A stretch of 50,895 nt of DNA. It comes from Candidatus Cloacimonadota bacterium. GTDB lineage: Bacteria; Cloacimonadota; Cloacimonadia; Cloacimonadales; TCS61. Positions 25,651 to 34,695 of the stretch are shown piece by piece. The stretch is taken from positions 1 through 50,895 of the forward strand of contig JAGGWK010000082.1 in assembly GCA_021157525.1 (NCBI GenBank). Direction: 5' to 3'. Position 1 is the first letter of the stretch; each line of letters opens with the position of its first letter. Made by a program: the position numbers and the translations under genes. Below the pieces are notes generated by a model. The model was not told the origin of the DNA and made no database searches. It worked only from the letters and a program-made list of their open reading frames with translations.

Positions 25651-25765
25651 ATTTTTCCTCTTACACTTTTTTTTCATGTCATGTTTTTTATCCATGATTC
25701 TTTGGCAAGGATGCAAAGTGTGTTCCACAAATTTTCCTGCTTGTTTACCCGGGAGGGACGAGGGT

Positions 25766-27052
25766 TTATCTGGATGCCAGCGGGTTTTCCTTGATATAGA
25801 TGTCTTGCTGAGGGAATGGGATTTCGATATTGTTTGCTTTAAATGTATCCCAAATCCCCAGCATCACATCACTTCTCACATCCTGATAACCCTTGCGGGG
25901 ATCTTTTATCCAAAAAACCAAACGAAAATTTACCGAGCTGTCGGCAAAATCCATCAGAAAACACTCCACTTTAGGACGGGATAAAATCCGCTCTATTTTG
26001 TTGGGAACTTCCAGCAAAAGCTGCTGCACTTTGTGGGGGTCTTCTTTGTAAGCCACACCCACATCCACCTGCAAACGTACCAAATTTGTGCTGTGAGACC
26101 AATTGATCACCGTGTTGGTTATCAGCATCTCGTTGGGAATAAGAATTTCCCGTCCATCAAAGGCAACGACAGATGTGTAGCGGGTTCCCATGGTTTTTAC
26201 ATATCCGGTAACGCCTTCTGTTTCGATAATGTCTCCGGGCTTTATCGAATCATCCAGCAAAAGGATAATACCACTCACCAGGTTGGATGCAATTTTCTGC
26301 AAACCAAAACCGATGCCAATACCCAGAGTACCGGAAAATACCGCAAAGGCTGTGAGGTTGATCCCCAGATTACCGATGACGATGAAAAATACCGCTGCTC
26401 CCAGAAGAAACCGAACCAGCTTAGCCAGCAGTACTTGCAGTGTGGGCTTGATGTTATTTGCCTGAGCAATACGATTCTCGAGAAATGTGCTGATCTGCTT
26501 AAAAAGCCATCCAAAGACCAGGAACGCCAGAGCTGCTTTGCTAACGGTGTACAGCGTAAGAGTGAAACCGATGAGAGTAAATGATGCGCTATTTAATATG
26601 GCCCGGGTTTGCTCCCACAGCCCGATGCTGGAAAGGATGGCGATGGTCCAGGTAACCGTCATAATGATCCGTTTGAGCAGAATGTTGTCTATAAAGAATA
26701 CCACAAGCCGCAGAATCATCAACAGCAGCATGAGGTTCAGAAGTATGTGCACTACCTGATGCGGGAGATGCATCATGATAAACCCACGATCCAAAATCAA
26801 AACAAAAAACCATCCCAGCACAGGAAACAGCTCCTCCAAAAGAAACAGATTGGTCTTTTCCGGGATGCGGCTAAAGAGGATGACGATCTTTTTGCGCAGG
26901 ATGCGGCTGAGGATGTAGGCGAGCCCTAAAACCAGAGCTCCCAGAAAAAATTGCACAACAAAATGTACCTGAAACAGATTGTGATAGAACTTCAGAACCT
27001 CTTCTGATACAAGGGAATATAATTGCATGAAGGCGTGTTTAAAACTATTCAT
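25766..27052 (-). CDS. MscS-family mechanosensitive ion channel
   Basis: Inner-membrane channel of 428 residues that opens under membrane tension and releases solutes. About six hydrophobic helices fill residues 30-265. The pore-lining helix and conserved core are visible as TAFAVFSGTLGIGIGFGLQKIASNLVSGIILLLDDSIKPGD, followed by the beta domain with GRYTSVVAFDGREILIPNEML-type sequence (here TRYTSVVAFDGREI) and NWS. The C-terminal alpha/beta cage domain ends in IPFPQQDIYI, a frequent family ending. It lies three bases after rmuC and should be co-transcribed with it. Confidence 0.95.
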   Translation of the reverse strand: MNSFKHAFMQLYSLVSEEVLKFYHNLFQVHFVVQFFLGALVLGLAYILSRILRKKIVILFSRIPEKTNLFLLEELFPVLGWFFVLILDRGFIMMHLPHQVVHILLNLMLLLMILRLVVFFIDNILLKRIIMTVTWTIAILSSIGLWEQTRAILNSASFTLIGFTLTLYTVSKAALAFLVFGWLFKQISTFLENRIAQANNIKPTLQVLLAKLVRFLLGAAVFFIVIGNLGINLTAFAVFSGTLGIGIGFGLQKIASNLVSGIILLLDDSIKPGDIIETEGVTGYVKTMGTRYTSVVAFDGREILIPNEMLITNTVINWSHSTNLVRLQVDVGVAYKEDPHKVQQLLLEVPNKIERILSRPKVECFLMDFADSSVNFRLVFWIKDPRKGYQDVRSDVMLGIWDTFKANNIEIPFPQQDIYIKENPLASR

Positions 27053-27055
27053 AGC

Positions 27056-28303
27056 CTATTCCTCCAAGAGGGTTGCATCGTCGATATCCAGATCTACGTT
27101 GTGGATGCGCTCGAAGTTTTTACTGATTTTCTTGGTGGAGATATGAATTTTATCCACATCGCCATTAATGGTTCTGATATGCCGCGAAAGGTCGTCCCAC
27201 CGCTTACTGTATCGTTCAAATTCTTTGGAAAGTTTGGTGAGTTCTTCTTGGATGATTTTTGCCTGTTTACCGGTTTCGATGTCTCGCACCACCGCCTGGA
27301 TGGTGGTAAGAACCCCCACCAATGTTGTGGGTGAGCATATCCAGATGTTATTGCTGATGGCATATTGCACCAGGTCTGCATGGTAGGCGTTTACCTCGGC
27401 AAAAATCGCCTCGGCAGGCAAAAAGAGAATGGCCACGTCAGCAGTTACGCCTGGCACTATGTACTTGCTGGAAATATCGTTGATATGTTTTTTGAGGTTT
27501 TGCTTAAACTGTTTCCGCGCCGTCGCCTGCTCAGGTGCGCTTCGAGTGTCGTCATACATTCTGGTATAACTTTCCAGGGGGAATTTAGAATCCACAGCCA
27601 GCATGCCATGGGGCTCTGGCAAAAAGATCACGGCATCTGCTATCACGCTTCCGATGCTGTGTTGCAAGGCAAAAAGCTTGTCGTTTTTTTCGCCAAAGAT
27701 GTTGTACAAAATCTGGTTGAGCTGCACTTCGCCAAAGATGCCACGGGTTTTTTTGTCGGTGAGAACGTTTTGCAGTGAATTCACATTCACGCTGAGGGCT
27801 TCGATTTTCTTCTGGGCTTCGTCTATTTTTATCAGTCGTTCGGTGATTTTCAAAAAAGTTTCATTGGTTTTTTTAAAGCCGTCACTCAGCCGTTCATCTA
27901 CTTTTCCCGAAATAAGATCGAGCTTTTTCTCTACCGTGGCTGTGAGGTTTTCAAAGTTTTTCCGGCTATTTTCCACCACCTTTTCCAGATAATTTTGCAG
28001 GTTTGCACGGCTGGATTCGGAAAATTCGCCAAAGAGAGTGCGCATCTCCACATTGAAGTCATTAAAGGATTTGGTGGTGGTTTCCCGGGCCTGGGTTTGC
28101 GCGAGCAGGAGCCGTTCCCGTTGCTCCGCCAATTCCTTCAGCATCTCCTGCTGTGCGCTGGCCTGACTTTTTTGCAACTGCATCACGATATCGGCGATGA
28201 TGGCACTTCTGGTGGATTCCGACATTTCCCTGGGTTTGCGGGTAAGTAGCAAGATACCCAAAATCACGCTTACTGCGCTCAATATCACTATTCCGATGAG
28301 CAT
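27056..28303 (-). CDS. rmuC: DNA recombination protein RmuC homologue
   Basis: 415 residues. An N-terminal membrane anchor (MLIGIVILSAVSVILGILLL) is followed by a long coiled coil (about 35-190) and then the RmuC nuclease-like domain. That domain is identified by GIFGEVQLNQIL, AVDSKFPLESYTRM, the KQNLKKHINDISSKY segment, FLPAEAIFAEV and ICSPTTLVGVLTTI. E. coli RmuC limits inversions at short inverted repeats. AAGGAG precedes the ATG at 28303. The MscS gene follows after three bases. Confidence 0.95.
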   Translation of the reverse strand: MLIGIVILSAVSVILGILLLTRKPREMSESTRSAIIADIVMQLQKSQASAQQEMLKELAEQRERLLLAQTQARETTTKSFNDFNVEMRTLFGEFSESSRANLQNYLEKVVENSRKNFENLTATVEKKLDLISGKVDERLSDGFKKTNETFLKITERLIKIDEAQKKIEALSVNVNSLQNVLTDKKTRGIFGEVQLNQILYNIFGEKNDKLFALQHSIGSVIADAVIFLPEPHGMLAVDSKFPLESYTRMYDDTRSAPEQATARKQFKQNLKKHINDISSKYIVPGVTADVAILFLPAEAIFAEVNAYHADLVQYAISNNIWICSPTTLVGVLTTIQAVVRDIETGKQAKIIQEELTKLSKEFERYSKRWDDLSRHIRTINGDVDKIHISTKKISKNFERIHNVDLDIDDATLLEE

Positions 28304-28410
28304 TGGTTCTCCTTATATCTTTTGCGAAAATAAAACCTTACAATCTGTTTCTCTTTGGCTGGATGCGGTTTTTCGTCAAGTCTCTTTTATTGGATGCATC
28401 CTGCAAAAGA

Positions 28411-28971
28411 CTAGAGGGACCAGCTTTCGTAGCAGACTATTTTCTCTTTGCTGAGTCGCGCTCCGCCTTTGGCAACCGCTTTCACGGCTTTGGCATAGAG
28501 GGAGCTTTTCCTGGCAGGATAACCGAAGGGGCTCATGCCTACCACCCGAATGTTTTGGGGTATTCCAAACTCTTTACGCAGGCTTTTTTCATTAAATGCG
28601 CCCAGCCAGCAACTTCCCACACCATGACTCCAGGCTGCCAGCATCATCTGCTGAAACGCCATGGCGGTGTCTGCCAGATAATAGTCCTGGCCGTTTAATA
28701 CGCAACTGCGGGCGGGGTCTGCACAAGCCACCACCACCATGGGTGCCTGTTTGATAAAGAAATTAACCGTCCCGATAAATCCTGCATGAGTTGCCAGCCG
28801 CCCGATGGCTCCAGGATTGGTGATAACGATAAACCGCCAGCACTGTTTGTTTTGGCATGAAGGTGCATTCTGTGCTGCGGCGATCATGTCATCCAGAACA
28901 CTCTGGGGTATGGGCTGTGGCGAAAATGTGCGGATGCTTCGCCGGGTGTTGATCATCTCAATTCCATTCAT
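28411..28971 (-). CDS. Nitroreductase family protein
   Basis: FMN-dependent oxidoreductase. The start at 28971 has GAGG seven bases upstream; the upstream continuation of the frame reads through tRNA-Arg and is not coding. INTRRSIRTFSPQPIP with the FMN-binding Arg/Ser, AAAQNAPSCQNKQCWRF, and the C-terminal AWSHGVGSCWLGAF and GMSPFGYPARK are typical. 186 residues is short but within range for nitroreductases lacking the flavin-reductase extension. Several cysteines near the N-terminus (SCQNKQC) are unusual. The physiological substrate is unknown. Confidence 0.9.
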   Translation of the reverse strand: MNGIEMINTRRSIRTFSPQPIPQSVLDDMIAAAQNAPSCQNKQCWRFIVITNPGAIGRLATHAGFIGTVNFFIKQAPMVVVACADPARSCVLNGQDYYLADTAMAFQQMMLAAWSHGVGSCWLGAFNEKSLRKEFGIPQNIRVVGMSPFGYPARKSSLYAKAVKAVAKGGARLSKEKIVCYESWSL

Positions 28972-29050
28972 CCTGTACCTCTGCATAAGGGTGTTTTTGG
29001 GTTGGTATCCTGTAAAGAAAAATGTAAGACAGCTGGGTGGATAAAAAAAA

Positions 29051-29127
29051 TGGTACGCTCGAGAGGATTCGAACCTCCGACCCTCAGATCCGGAATCTGA
29101 TACTCTATCCAGCTGAGCTACGAGCGC
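29051..29127 (-). tRNA. tRNA-Arg (anticodon CCG), CCA encoded
   Basis: A full cloverleaf is readable on the minus strand: acceptor GCGCTCG/CGAGCGT (G1-T72 wobble), D-arm AGCTCAGCTGGATAGAG, anticodon arm TCAGA-TTCCGGA-TCTGA with anticodon CCG, and T-arm GGTTCGAATCC. The CCA tail is encoded, and a run of T follows directly as a terminator (29041-29050). Confidence 0.97.
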
Positions 29128-29301
29128 ACACAGAGGCACTCAATTTTTCAGGGGTATTTTCTGCAAGTAATTTTTCAGGTTACCACCAATAACTTGAAAT
29201 ATCTGATGTGAAAAAGCGGGTATCGATGTCTCGATACCCACCTGAATGGTCGGCAGAGAGTCAGGCTGCCAACCGGGGGTGATTCGTATGTGTCTTGGTA
29301 A
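29128..29301. other. Intergenic region with terminator hairpin
   Basis: About 170 bases between the tRNA and the LolA-like gene. It contains a hairpin at 29212-29239 (listed separately) and a weak GGCAG/CTGCC stem near 29250. No gene seen. Confidence 0.5.
29212..29239 (-). terminator. Intrinsic terminator after the LolA-like gene
   Basis: GGGTATCGA pairs with TCGATACCC around a four-base loop (29218-29239). On the minus strand the stem is followed by GCTTTTTC, consistent with termination of the gene ending at 29302. Confidence 0.75.
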
Positions 29302-30051
29302 TTATGGTGTTTTCCCGCCAGGATGCTGCTCTGGCGGTGAAAAGAGAGTGATATCTGCCGGCATGGCAGAAACATCATGAAAATCCCAGGAGATACCCTG
29401 ATCCCCTGGCTGTGTGACGGTTTTCACTTTCATGGGAAAAAGAAATCCGAAACAGGTAGCATAGTCATCAAAAGTGCAGGTGACAATATTCCCGCTGTCC
29501 CTCTGCTTCATCCCACGAATGAGAAAGCTTTCTTTATCGACAAAGTACGTAACGGCATCATCGTTCAGGTTATTGGTTACCAAGATGATGTGGCAGATGC
29601 CGCCATTACAGTCCTTGATTCCCTTGTATCTCAGTGTAAAAATATCGGTGTCCGGATAGATGTGCTGATACGTGGCGATGAGTTTATGGATGTGCATCCG
29701 GGTGATGTCTGCCGGACTCTTGTGTATTATCAACGGCCCGTCATTACTTTTTTCCCACTGTACTTCCAGGTTTGTTCCCTGCTGGCTGGTGCCAGCTGAC
29801 GATCGGTATTCCAGGCGTTCACAGCCGCTGTTATTCATGATGCGTGTGATATGACCATTGATGGTTGCTGCATCTTTTGTGGTGGTGAAATCACCGGTAA
29901 AGCTCAAAACCGGAAGTGCCTCAAAGGCTTTCCAGCCCCCATGGGCTTCCAGGCTTCTACCCAGTATCATTGCGGGATCTGGCTTTACCAGAGCCTGCAT
30001 GCCAATTAAGCTCATCAAAGAAATCAACACAACCATTCCATAACGTATCAT
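29302..30051 (-). CDS. LolA-like periplasmic protein (putative outer-membrane lipoprotein-sorting type)
   Basis: 249 residues. A signal peptide (MIRYGMVVLISLMSLIGMQALV) is followed by a beta-rich domain with the pattern SLEAHGGWKAFEALPVLSFTGDF common to LolA/LppX-type half-barrels. Strands ending in IILVTNN and TYFVDKESFLIRGMKQ continue the fold, and the C-terminus reads FPMKVKTV...FSPPEQHPGGKTP. GGAG lies close to the ATG. LolA carries lipoproteins across the periplasm; this protein more likely belongs to the wide group of unassigned relatives. It lies between EamA and the tRNA, apparently as its own unit. Confidence 0.6.
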   Translation of the reverse strand: MIRYGMVVLISLMSLIGMQALVKPDPAMILGRSLEAHGGWKAFEALPVLSFTGDFTTTKDAATINGHITRIMNNSGCERLEYRSSAGTSQQGTNLEVQWEKSNDGPLIIHKSPADITRMHIHKLIATYQHIYPDTDIFTLRYKGIKDCNGGICHIILVTNNLNDDAVTYFVDKESFLIRGMKQRDSGNIVTCTFDDYATCFGFLFPMKVKTVTQPGDQGISWDFHDVSAMPADITLFSPPEQHPGGKTP

Positions 30052-30210
30052 CGCTCCTCCGGCAAAGATATAGCATGATCTGTGCCAGCTGGAGGATGAC
30101 GATTGTAACTTCCTGCAGCCCTGTATGATATAGAAAAGGATGCCGCTACAGGACGTGCCCGGGGAGCTGCATCCCGTGCGGTTGCGAACGAATGAGGTAG
30201 CTATTGCCGA

Positions 30211-31104
30211 TTAGGTGGAATCTGGTTTTTTGCGAAATCGGTTGAAATTCATCCCGAAAATCACAATGAGAACGCCGACGATTTGCAGTGGGAAAATATG
30301 CTCGTGCAAAAATAGTACTGCTAAGAAGGAAGCGATGAAGGGCTTGAGATAAAAAAACATCGAACCCAGAGCAGTGGGAATGTTTTTGAGTCCTTCAAAA
30401 AAGAGGTAATAGGCAAAGCCGGTGACAAAAATACCCAGATAAAGTACGGCGCTTACATTGATGAGAGATAATTTGCTTACCAGAGGCAAGCGGAAAATTG
30501 CGGCAATTATCAGGAGAATGACAGCACCGGAGATAAAGGAAAAGCTGTTGAAAACAAAGATGCCATATTGAAAAACATACTTTTTGGAGATAACGGTGTA
30601 GAGGCCAAAGGTAACTGCTGCGGCGGTGGCCAGTGCTGCGCCGAGCAGGATATTCCGTGAACCCTGTAGCACAGATGGCTCGGCTAAAATCACGAAGGAC
30701 AGACCCACAATGCCCAGAAATGCGCCGATCACCTGGAAACGATTGAGTCGCTCACGAAGAATCAGCCAACCAAAGAGGGCCACAAAAATCGGGTTGCCAC
30801 TCACGATGATAGCGCTGAGGGATGCCTTCCCGTAGAAGATGGAAAACTGTAGCAGCAGCATGGCGATGGCAACATTGAGGATACCGGGAATCACGATTTT
30901 CAATACATCGATAGCTTTAAATACCTGAGGACGTTTACGGAGTGCACCAATGGCAAAGGGCAATAACACCAGTCCGCCAACCAAAAAGCGGAAGGCCGTC
31001 ACCCCTATGGGGGAAATCGTGCTTCCAATGATTTTGCCCACCACTTCCAAGGTGGAAAAAAACAATATCGTCACAAAACAGTAGAGATAGCTCTTTTGAA
31101 TCAC
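30211..31104 (-). CDS. EamA/DMT family permease
   Basis: 297 residues forming about ten membrane helices in two EamA repeats, the layout of drug/metabolite exporters (RhaT/YdcZ type). Repeat one shows TAFRFLVGGLVLLPFA and the small-residue SAIIVSGNPIFVALFGWLILRERL with the conserved Pro and Glu. Repeat two shows GSMFFYLKPFIASFLAVLFLHEHI and the ending VGVLIVIFGM. The substrate is unknown. It is a single gene, and its start faces the region before the TPR gene. Confidence 0.92.
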   Translation of the reverse strand: MIQKSYLYCFVTILFFSTLEVVGKIIGSTISPIGVTAFRFLVGGLVLLPFAIGALRKRPQVFKAIDVLKIVIPGILNVAIAMLLLQFSIFYGKASLSAIIVSGNPIFVALFGWLILRERLNRFQVIGAFLGIVGLSFVILAEPSVLQGSRNILLGAALATAAAVTFGLYTVISKKYVFQYGIFVFNSFSFISGAVILLIIAAIFRLPLVSKLSLINVSAVLYLGIFVTGFAYYLFFEGLKNIPTALGSMFFYLKPFIASFLAVLFLHEHIFPLQIVGVLIVIFGMNFNRFRKKPDST

Positions 31105-31477
31105 TCACACCTCATATCAACTTCTTTTTTTATAGGATAGCTAATTTCCAATCTTCCATTGGTCAATAGAATTCTTGGCACAAAATCTGCATTTTAATCC
31201 TGAGAACGTAACGCGACGAAGTGATGACGGCGAGGTGAAACTTGCTATCCTGGAACAAAGGAGCTGGGGTCTTCCTGAAATATGGAACCACGATAATTCA
31301 CTTTGCTGTATGTTATTTGACCTGTGTGATTTCGCACGAAGGGCGATTATCGGCTATTGTGCAGGATGTCGGGAATTGTATGATACGGCGAAGGATGGGA
31401 AAAATGAAAAAATCCTTGCAACGAAAGGAGTTTTAAAATTAATTGCGTCTAGAATTAAGTTTACTAATGGAGGCTAT
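31105..31477. other. 373-base divergent promoter region
   Basis: Lies between the divergently transcribed EamA and TPR genes, so it should hold promoters for both. The frame of the TPR gene stays open through much of it, but the translation upstream of 31478 is Cys/Trp/Arg-rich and unlike the protein. TTGGCA near 31171 followed by a T/A-rich stretch could be a promoter, with low certainty. No riboswitch recognised. Confidence 0.4.
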
Positions 31478-33064
31478 ATGAAAAAAATCATGCTTGTCAT
31501 GACTATGCTGATTCTGCTCGTTCAAGTGGTGCTGGCAGAGAAAATTGCCATTCTGGATTTCGTTGAGAAAGATCGGGGTGCCCAATACATATCCAGCGCA
31601 TTGATGAAACGCGATTTCAAAAACCTGTTTAAGGAATATGATAATCTGGAGTTGATCAACAACAAGGTTACCGCTAAGGCAATGAAAGCAAAAGGCTTTT
31701 CCGATGCCAACAGCATGGGCAAGGCAGATCGCGAAGCTGTGGGTAAAGAGCTGGAAGCAGACATCCTGATGTGGGGTAACGTTTCTTCGATCTCTGGCTC
31801 AGATTTCAAGATGACTGTCTTTTTAATGAGCATGAAATCCCTGGATGTTCAGCTTCTTAACTTCAATGTGAAACGGTCAACCGACCAGCGAATTGAAGCG
31901 ATGAAACAGGATCTGATTCCGAAACTTCTGGAAGCCGGTTCTGGAGATATAAAAAAAATTCGCGGCATCGCCGTTCAAAACTTTAACACAGGCAATTATG
32001 AGCAGGCTCTGGAAGGATTCAAAGAAGTCTTGGACATCGACCCCAACGACGTGGATGCATACGGCTATATCGGCTATATCTACTTTTCTCAGGGAAATTA
32101 CGAAGCCACCATTGATTATTACCAACAGGCCATCGCTCTCGACCCGACCAACCGCCCGATGCTGGAATCCCTTGCCAGCGCATACCTGAAGAATGACCAG
32201 AAAGAGGAAGCCATCCAGACCTACGAAGCCATAGTGGCAATGGATAACGACAAGGACATCCTGCTGAAGATCGCTCACATCTATGCCGAAGAAGAAGAGA
32301 TTGATTCTGCCCAGGAAGCCTATGAGCGTGCTATTGAACTGGATCCAGAATTCTCTGTGGCCTATCTTGAACTGGGCTCGATGCTCTACGATATGGACAC
32401 CTTCGAAGAAGCTATCCCCTTCCTGGAAAAAGCATCCAAATATTATCCCGATGATGATGTGCTGCAAAAGAAATTGGCCAAGTGCTATTTGAAAACCAAC
32501 CAGCTTGATGCAGCTATTGAACAGTACAAATCGGTCGTGGCTGAAAATCCTGATAACACCAAAGCTTACTTCAATCTTGCTGGTGCGTATCGCATGAAAG
32601 AGATGAACAAAGAGGCTCTGAAAACTCTGGAAGATTTGAAGAAGATCGATCCTGACAATATTCGCATCCTGCTGGCAAAAGCCGATGTGTATGTGGCTAT
32701 GAATAAGCTTACAGAAGCAGAAAAACAGGCAAACGCTGCCCTCGCAAAAGATGCCACTCTCTATGAACCTTATCGCCTGTTGGCAACAATCAAACTGAAA
32801 CAAGGTCAGAAGAAATTTGAAAAATACAACTGGTATGTAGAAGAGTACAAAGACAAAAACAAGTATTATGGCCAAAAGGCTGACCAACTGGTAGAAGCTC
32901 GGGACAAGGTGCGCGAAGAGGCCTATCGCTTGTTCACTAAATCTAAAGAATATCTGAAACAGGCTGGAAAAGTTACCGATAATCCATCAAACATTCGCGA
33001 CATCAACAAGTCCATCGAATTGCTGAGCCAATACCTGAAGGCGACAAAGGAAGATAACTTCTAA
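31478..33064 (+). CDS. Exported protein with LpoB/CsgG-like N-terminal domain and TPR repeats
   Basis: The ATG at 31478 has GGAGG close in front and opens a signal peptide (MKKIMLVMTMLILLVQVVLA), giving 528 residues. Residues about 21-165 resemble the small CsgG/LpoB-type domain: KIAILDFVEKDRGAQYISSAL, LELINN, EAVGKELEADILMWGNVSSISGSDFKM. From about 170 to 450 at least seven tetratricopeptide repeats follow, with clear units such as AYGYIGYIYFSQGNYEATIDYYQQAIALDP and AYFNLAGAYRMKEMNKEALKTLE. The tail (about 450-528) is charged and helical. Such proteins act as periplasmic scaffolds. An intrinsic terminator follows. Confidence 0.8.
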   Translation: MKKIMLVMTMLILLVQVVLAEKIAILDFVEKDRGAQYISSALMKRDFKNLFKEYDNLELINNKVTAKAMKAKGFSDANSMGKADREAVGKELEADILMWGNVSSISGSDFKMTVFLMSMKSLDVQLLNFNVKRSTDQRIEAMKQDLIPKLLEAGSGDIKKIRGIAVQNFNTGNYEQALEGFKEVLDIDPNDVDAYGYIGYIYFSQGNYEATIDYYQQAIALDPTNRPMLESLASAYLKNDQKEEAIQTYEAIVAMDNDKDILLKIAHIYAEEEEIDSAQEAYERAIELDPEFSVAYLELGSMLYDMDTFEEAIPFLEKASKYYPDDDVLQKKLAKCYLKTNQLDAAIEQYKSVVAENPDNTKAYFNLAGAYRMKEMNKEALKTLEDLKKIDPDNIRILLAKADVYVAMNKLTEAEKQANAALAKDATLYEPYRLLATIKLKQGQKKFEKYNWYVEEYKDKNKYYGQKADQLVEARDKVREEAYRLFTKSKEYLKQAGKVTDNPSNIRDINKSIELLSQYLKATKEDNF

Positions 33065-33082
33065 GCCAAAACCCTATGCAAA

Positions 33083-33113
33083 AGAGCCCTGAATTTCCAG
33101 GGCTCTTTTTTTT
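33083..33113 (+). terminator. Intrinsic terminator of the TPR gene
   Basis: AGAGCCCTG pairs with CAGGGCTCT around a six-base loop and is followed by a run of eight T. It sits about 20 bases after the TPR stop codon, directly before the convergent pdxJ end. Confidence 0.95.
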
Positions 33114-33125
33114 GAAATAATTTGA

Positions 33126-33830
33126 TTATTCTACGATAAACTTCATAGCCTGCACTGCTTCTGCCAGACCGGTAAAAATGGCTCGGGAGATGATACTGTG
33201 GCCAATATTAAACTCTTCAAAAATATCCAAGGCTACCAGAGCCTGGGTGTTGTGGTAATGCAGTCCATGACCGGCAACTGCTCGCATCCCTGCAGAATGA
33301 ACTAATTTAGCTGCTTTGTGGATGCGTTCCACTTCTTCTTTGATCTCCGCCGGTGCGGTGAGGTTTGCATAGTGCCCGGTGTGTATTTCAACTGCGTCGA
33401 CTCCCAGACGTGATGCCAACTTGATGATTTCCATATTGGGCTCGATAAACACACTCACTTCTATACCTGCTCCCTGGAGCTCTTTTATCATGGGTTCCAT
33501 TTCTCGGCTGAGCAATAATCCACCCTCGGTGGTGAGCTCTTCCCTGCGCTCCGGTACCAAAGTAACAGTATCTGGCCGCATCTCCACAGCAATGGTAACC
33601 ATCTCAGGAGTGGCGGCCATCTCCAGATTGAGCTTGGTTTGCACAGTGGCACGCAACAATTTTACGTCCCGCAATTGAATGTGACGGCGGTCTTCCCGCA
33701 GATGAATCGTTATCTGGTCTGCGCCGTTTTGCTCGGCAATGGCGGCAGCATGAACGGGTTCTGGCTGAATGCCTTTTCTGGCTTGCCTCAGGGTTGCCAC
33801 ATGATCGATATTTACTCCCAGTAATGCCAT
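33126..33830 (-). CDS. pdxJ: Pyridoxine 5'-phosphate synthase
   Basis: Condenses 1-deoxyxylulose 5-phosphate with 3-amino-2-oxopropyl phosphate to form pyridoxine 5'-phosphate (DXP-dependent vitamin B6 route). Diagnostic features are LLGVNIDHVATLRQARKG at the N-terminus, GADQITIHLREDRRHI, the TLVPERREELTTEGGL loop, EIHTGHYAN and the glycine-rich VAGHGLHYHNT, then FNIGHSIISRAIFTGL at the C-terminus. 234 residues is typical. It is the last gene of the mutL-miaA-ppiC-pdxJ operon, nine bases after ppiC. Confidence 0.97.
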   Translation of the reverse strand: MALLGVNIDHVATLRQARKGIQPEPVHAAAIAEQNGADQITIHLREDRRHIQLRDVKLLRATVQTKLNLEMAATPEMVTIAVEMRPDTVTLVPERREELTTEGGLLLSREMEPMIKELQGAGIEVSVFIEPNMEIIKLASRLGVDAVEIHTGHYANLTAPAEIKEEVERIHKAAKLVHSAGMRAVAGHGLHYHNTQALVALDIFEEFNIGHSIISRAIFTGLAEAVQAMKFIVE

Positions 33831-33839
33831 TATCTCTCC

Positions 33840-34691
33840 TTACAAATTTTCTTCTAAAATCTCTATAGATGCTGTAGCGCGTAATTTCTTTAAAAATCGG
33901 ATGAGTTGCAGTTCGGAATCTATCTGTTGCAAACGATTTTTCAAAGCATCTTTCACCTCGTCAAAGCTTGCCACTTTGCTGGGCTGTTTGTCTGTAACCA
34001 TGATGATGTGGCAACCAAACTCTGTTTGTATCGGATTGCTGATTTCATTGATCTTCATGTTAAATACGACGTCATCAAAAGCCTTTACCATCTTACCGCG
34101 GGGAAAAAAACCCAAGTCTCCGCAATTGCAGCCACTGGGGCAATCAGAGCAGGTACTGGCATGGCGCTGGAAATCTTCGACAGAATGGATGTCTGCACGA
34201 ATCTTCATTGCTTTGGCGTAGCTTACCGGGGTGTTGCCCTTTATCAGGATGTGGGAAGCGCGTACTTTTTCCTGTGTGATGAAAGCTTCTTTATTTTCAA
34301 GGTACATCTCTTGCAATTGATCGGCAGAGATAGCATCTTTGGGCGGGAATTGTTCTTTGATATAGGCCTTGATAAGGAGTTCGTTTCTAATTTTAGTCCG
34401 GAGATCATTCAGTGTAACATGGTTATTTTGAAGCATCGTATGAAATTCTTCTTCGGAGTCAAATTGCAGCATAAAATCAACAACACAGTTATCGATGTCG
34501 TCATTTTCAACAGTAATATCACTTTCGGAAGCTTTGTTCAAGAGCAGGCTGGCATCTATCAATTGTTCCAGAGCCCGCTGTTTCAGCTCAGCAGACGCCT
34601 GCTGAAGGTGCATACACTCCTTTATTCGCTCCAGCTCAGCCTGGTATTCCATCGTCGAAATGCGATAGCCATTTACCGTTGCTACATACAT
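33840..34691 (-). CDS. Parvulin-type peptidyl-prolyl isomerase without signal peptide, Cys-rich loop
   Basis: 283 residues in SurA/PrsA layout: an N-terminal helical chaperone part (1-135), a parvulin domain at about 140-240 (KVRASHILIKGN...GDLGFFPRGKMVKAFDDVVFNMKINEISNPIQTEFGCHIIMV) and a C-terminal helix. Unlike SurA and PrsA there is no signal peptide or lipobox, so it looks cytosolic or exported by another route. The loop before GDLGFF holds four closely spaced cysteines, CSDCPSGCNC, where most parvulins have SxCPSGxxGG. It lies between miaA and pdxJ with short gaps. Confidence 0.88.
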   Translation of the reverse strand: MYVATVNGYRISTMEYQAELERIKECMHLQQASAELKQRALEQLIDASLLLNKASESDITVENDDIDNCVVDFMLQFDSEEEFHTMLQNNHVTLNDLRTKIRNELLIKAYIKEQFPPKDAISADQLQEMYLENKEAFITQEKVRASHILIKGNTPVSYAKAMKIRADIHSVEDFQRHASTCSDCPSGCNCGDLGFFPRGKMVKAFDDVVFNMKINEISNPIQTEFGCHIIMVTDKQPSKVASFDEVKDALKNRLQQIDSELQLIRFLKKLRATASIEILEENL

Positions 34692-34695
34692 GTTT

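Noticed and set aside
28972-29139. Upstream extension of the nitroreductase frame reading ALVAQLDRVSDSGSEG
   Set aside because: This is the well-known false translation of a tRNA gene; tRNA-Arg(CCG) occupies 29051-29127, and the ribosome site at 28971 fixes the true start.
31175-31477. Extended N-terminus of the TPR protein
   Set aside because: The upstream translation is Cys/Trp-rich and followed by a perfect signal peptide with GGAGG at 31478.
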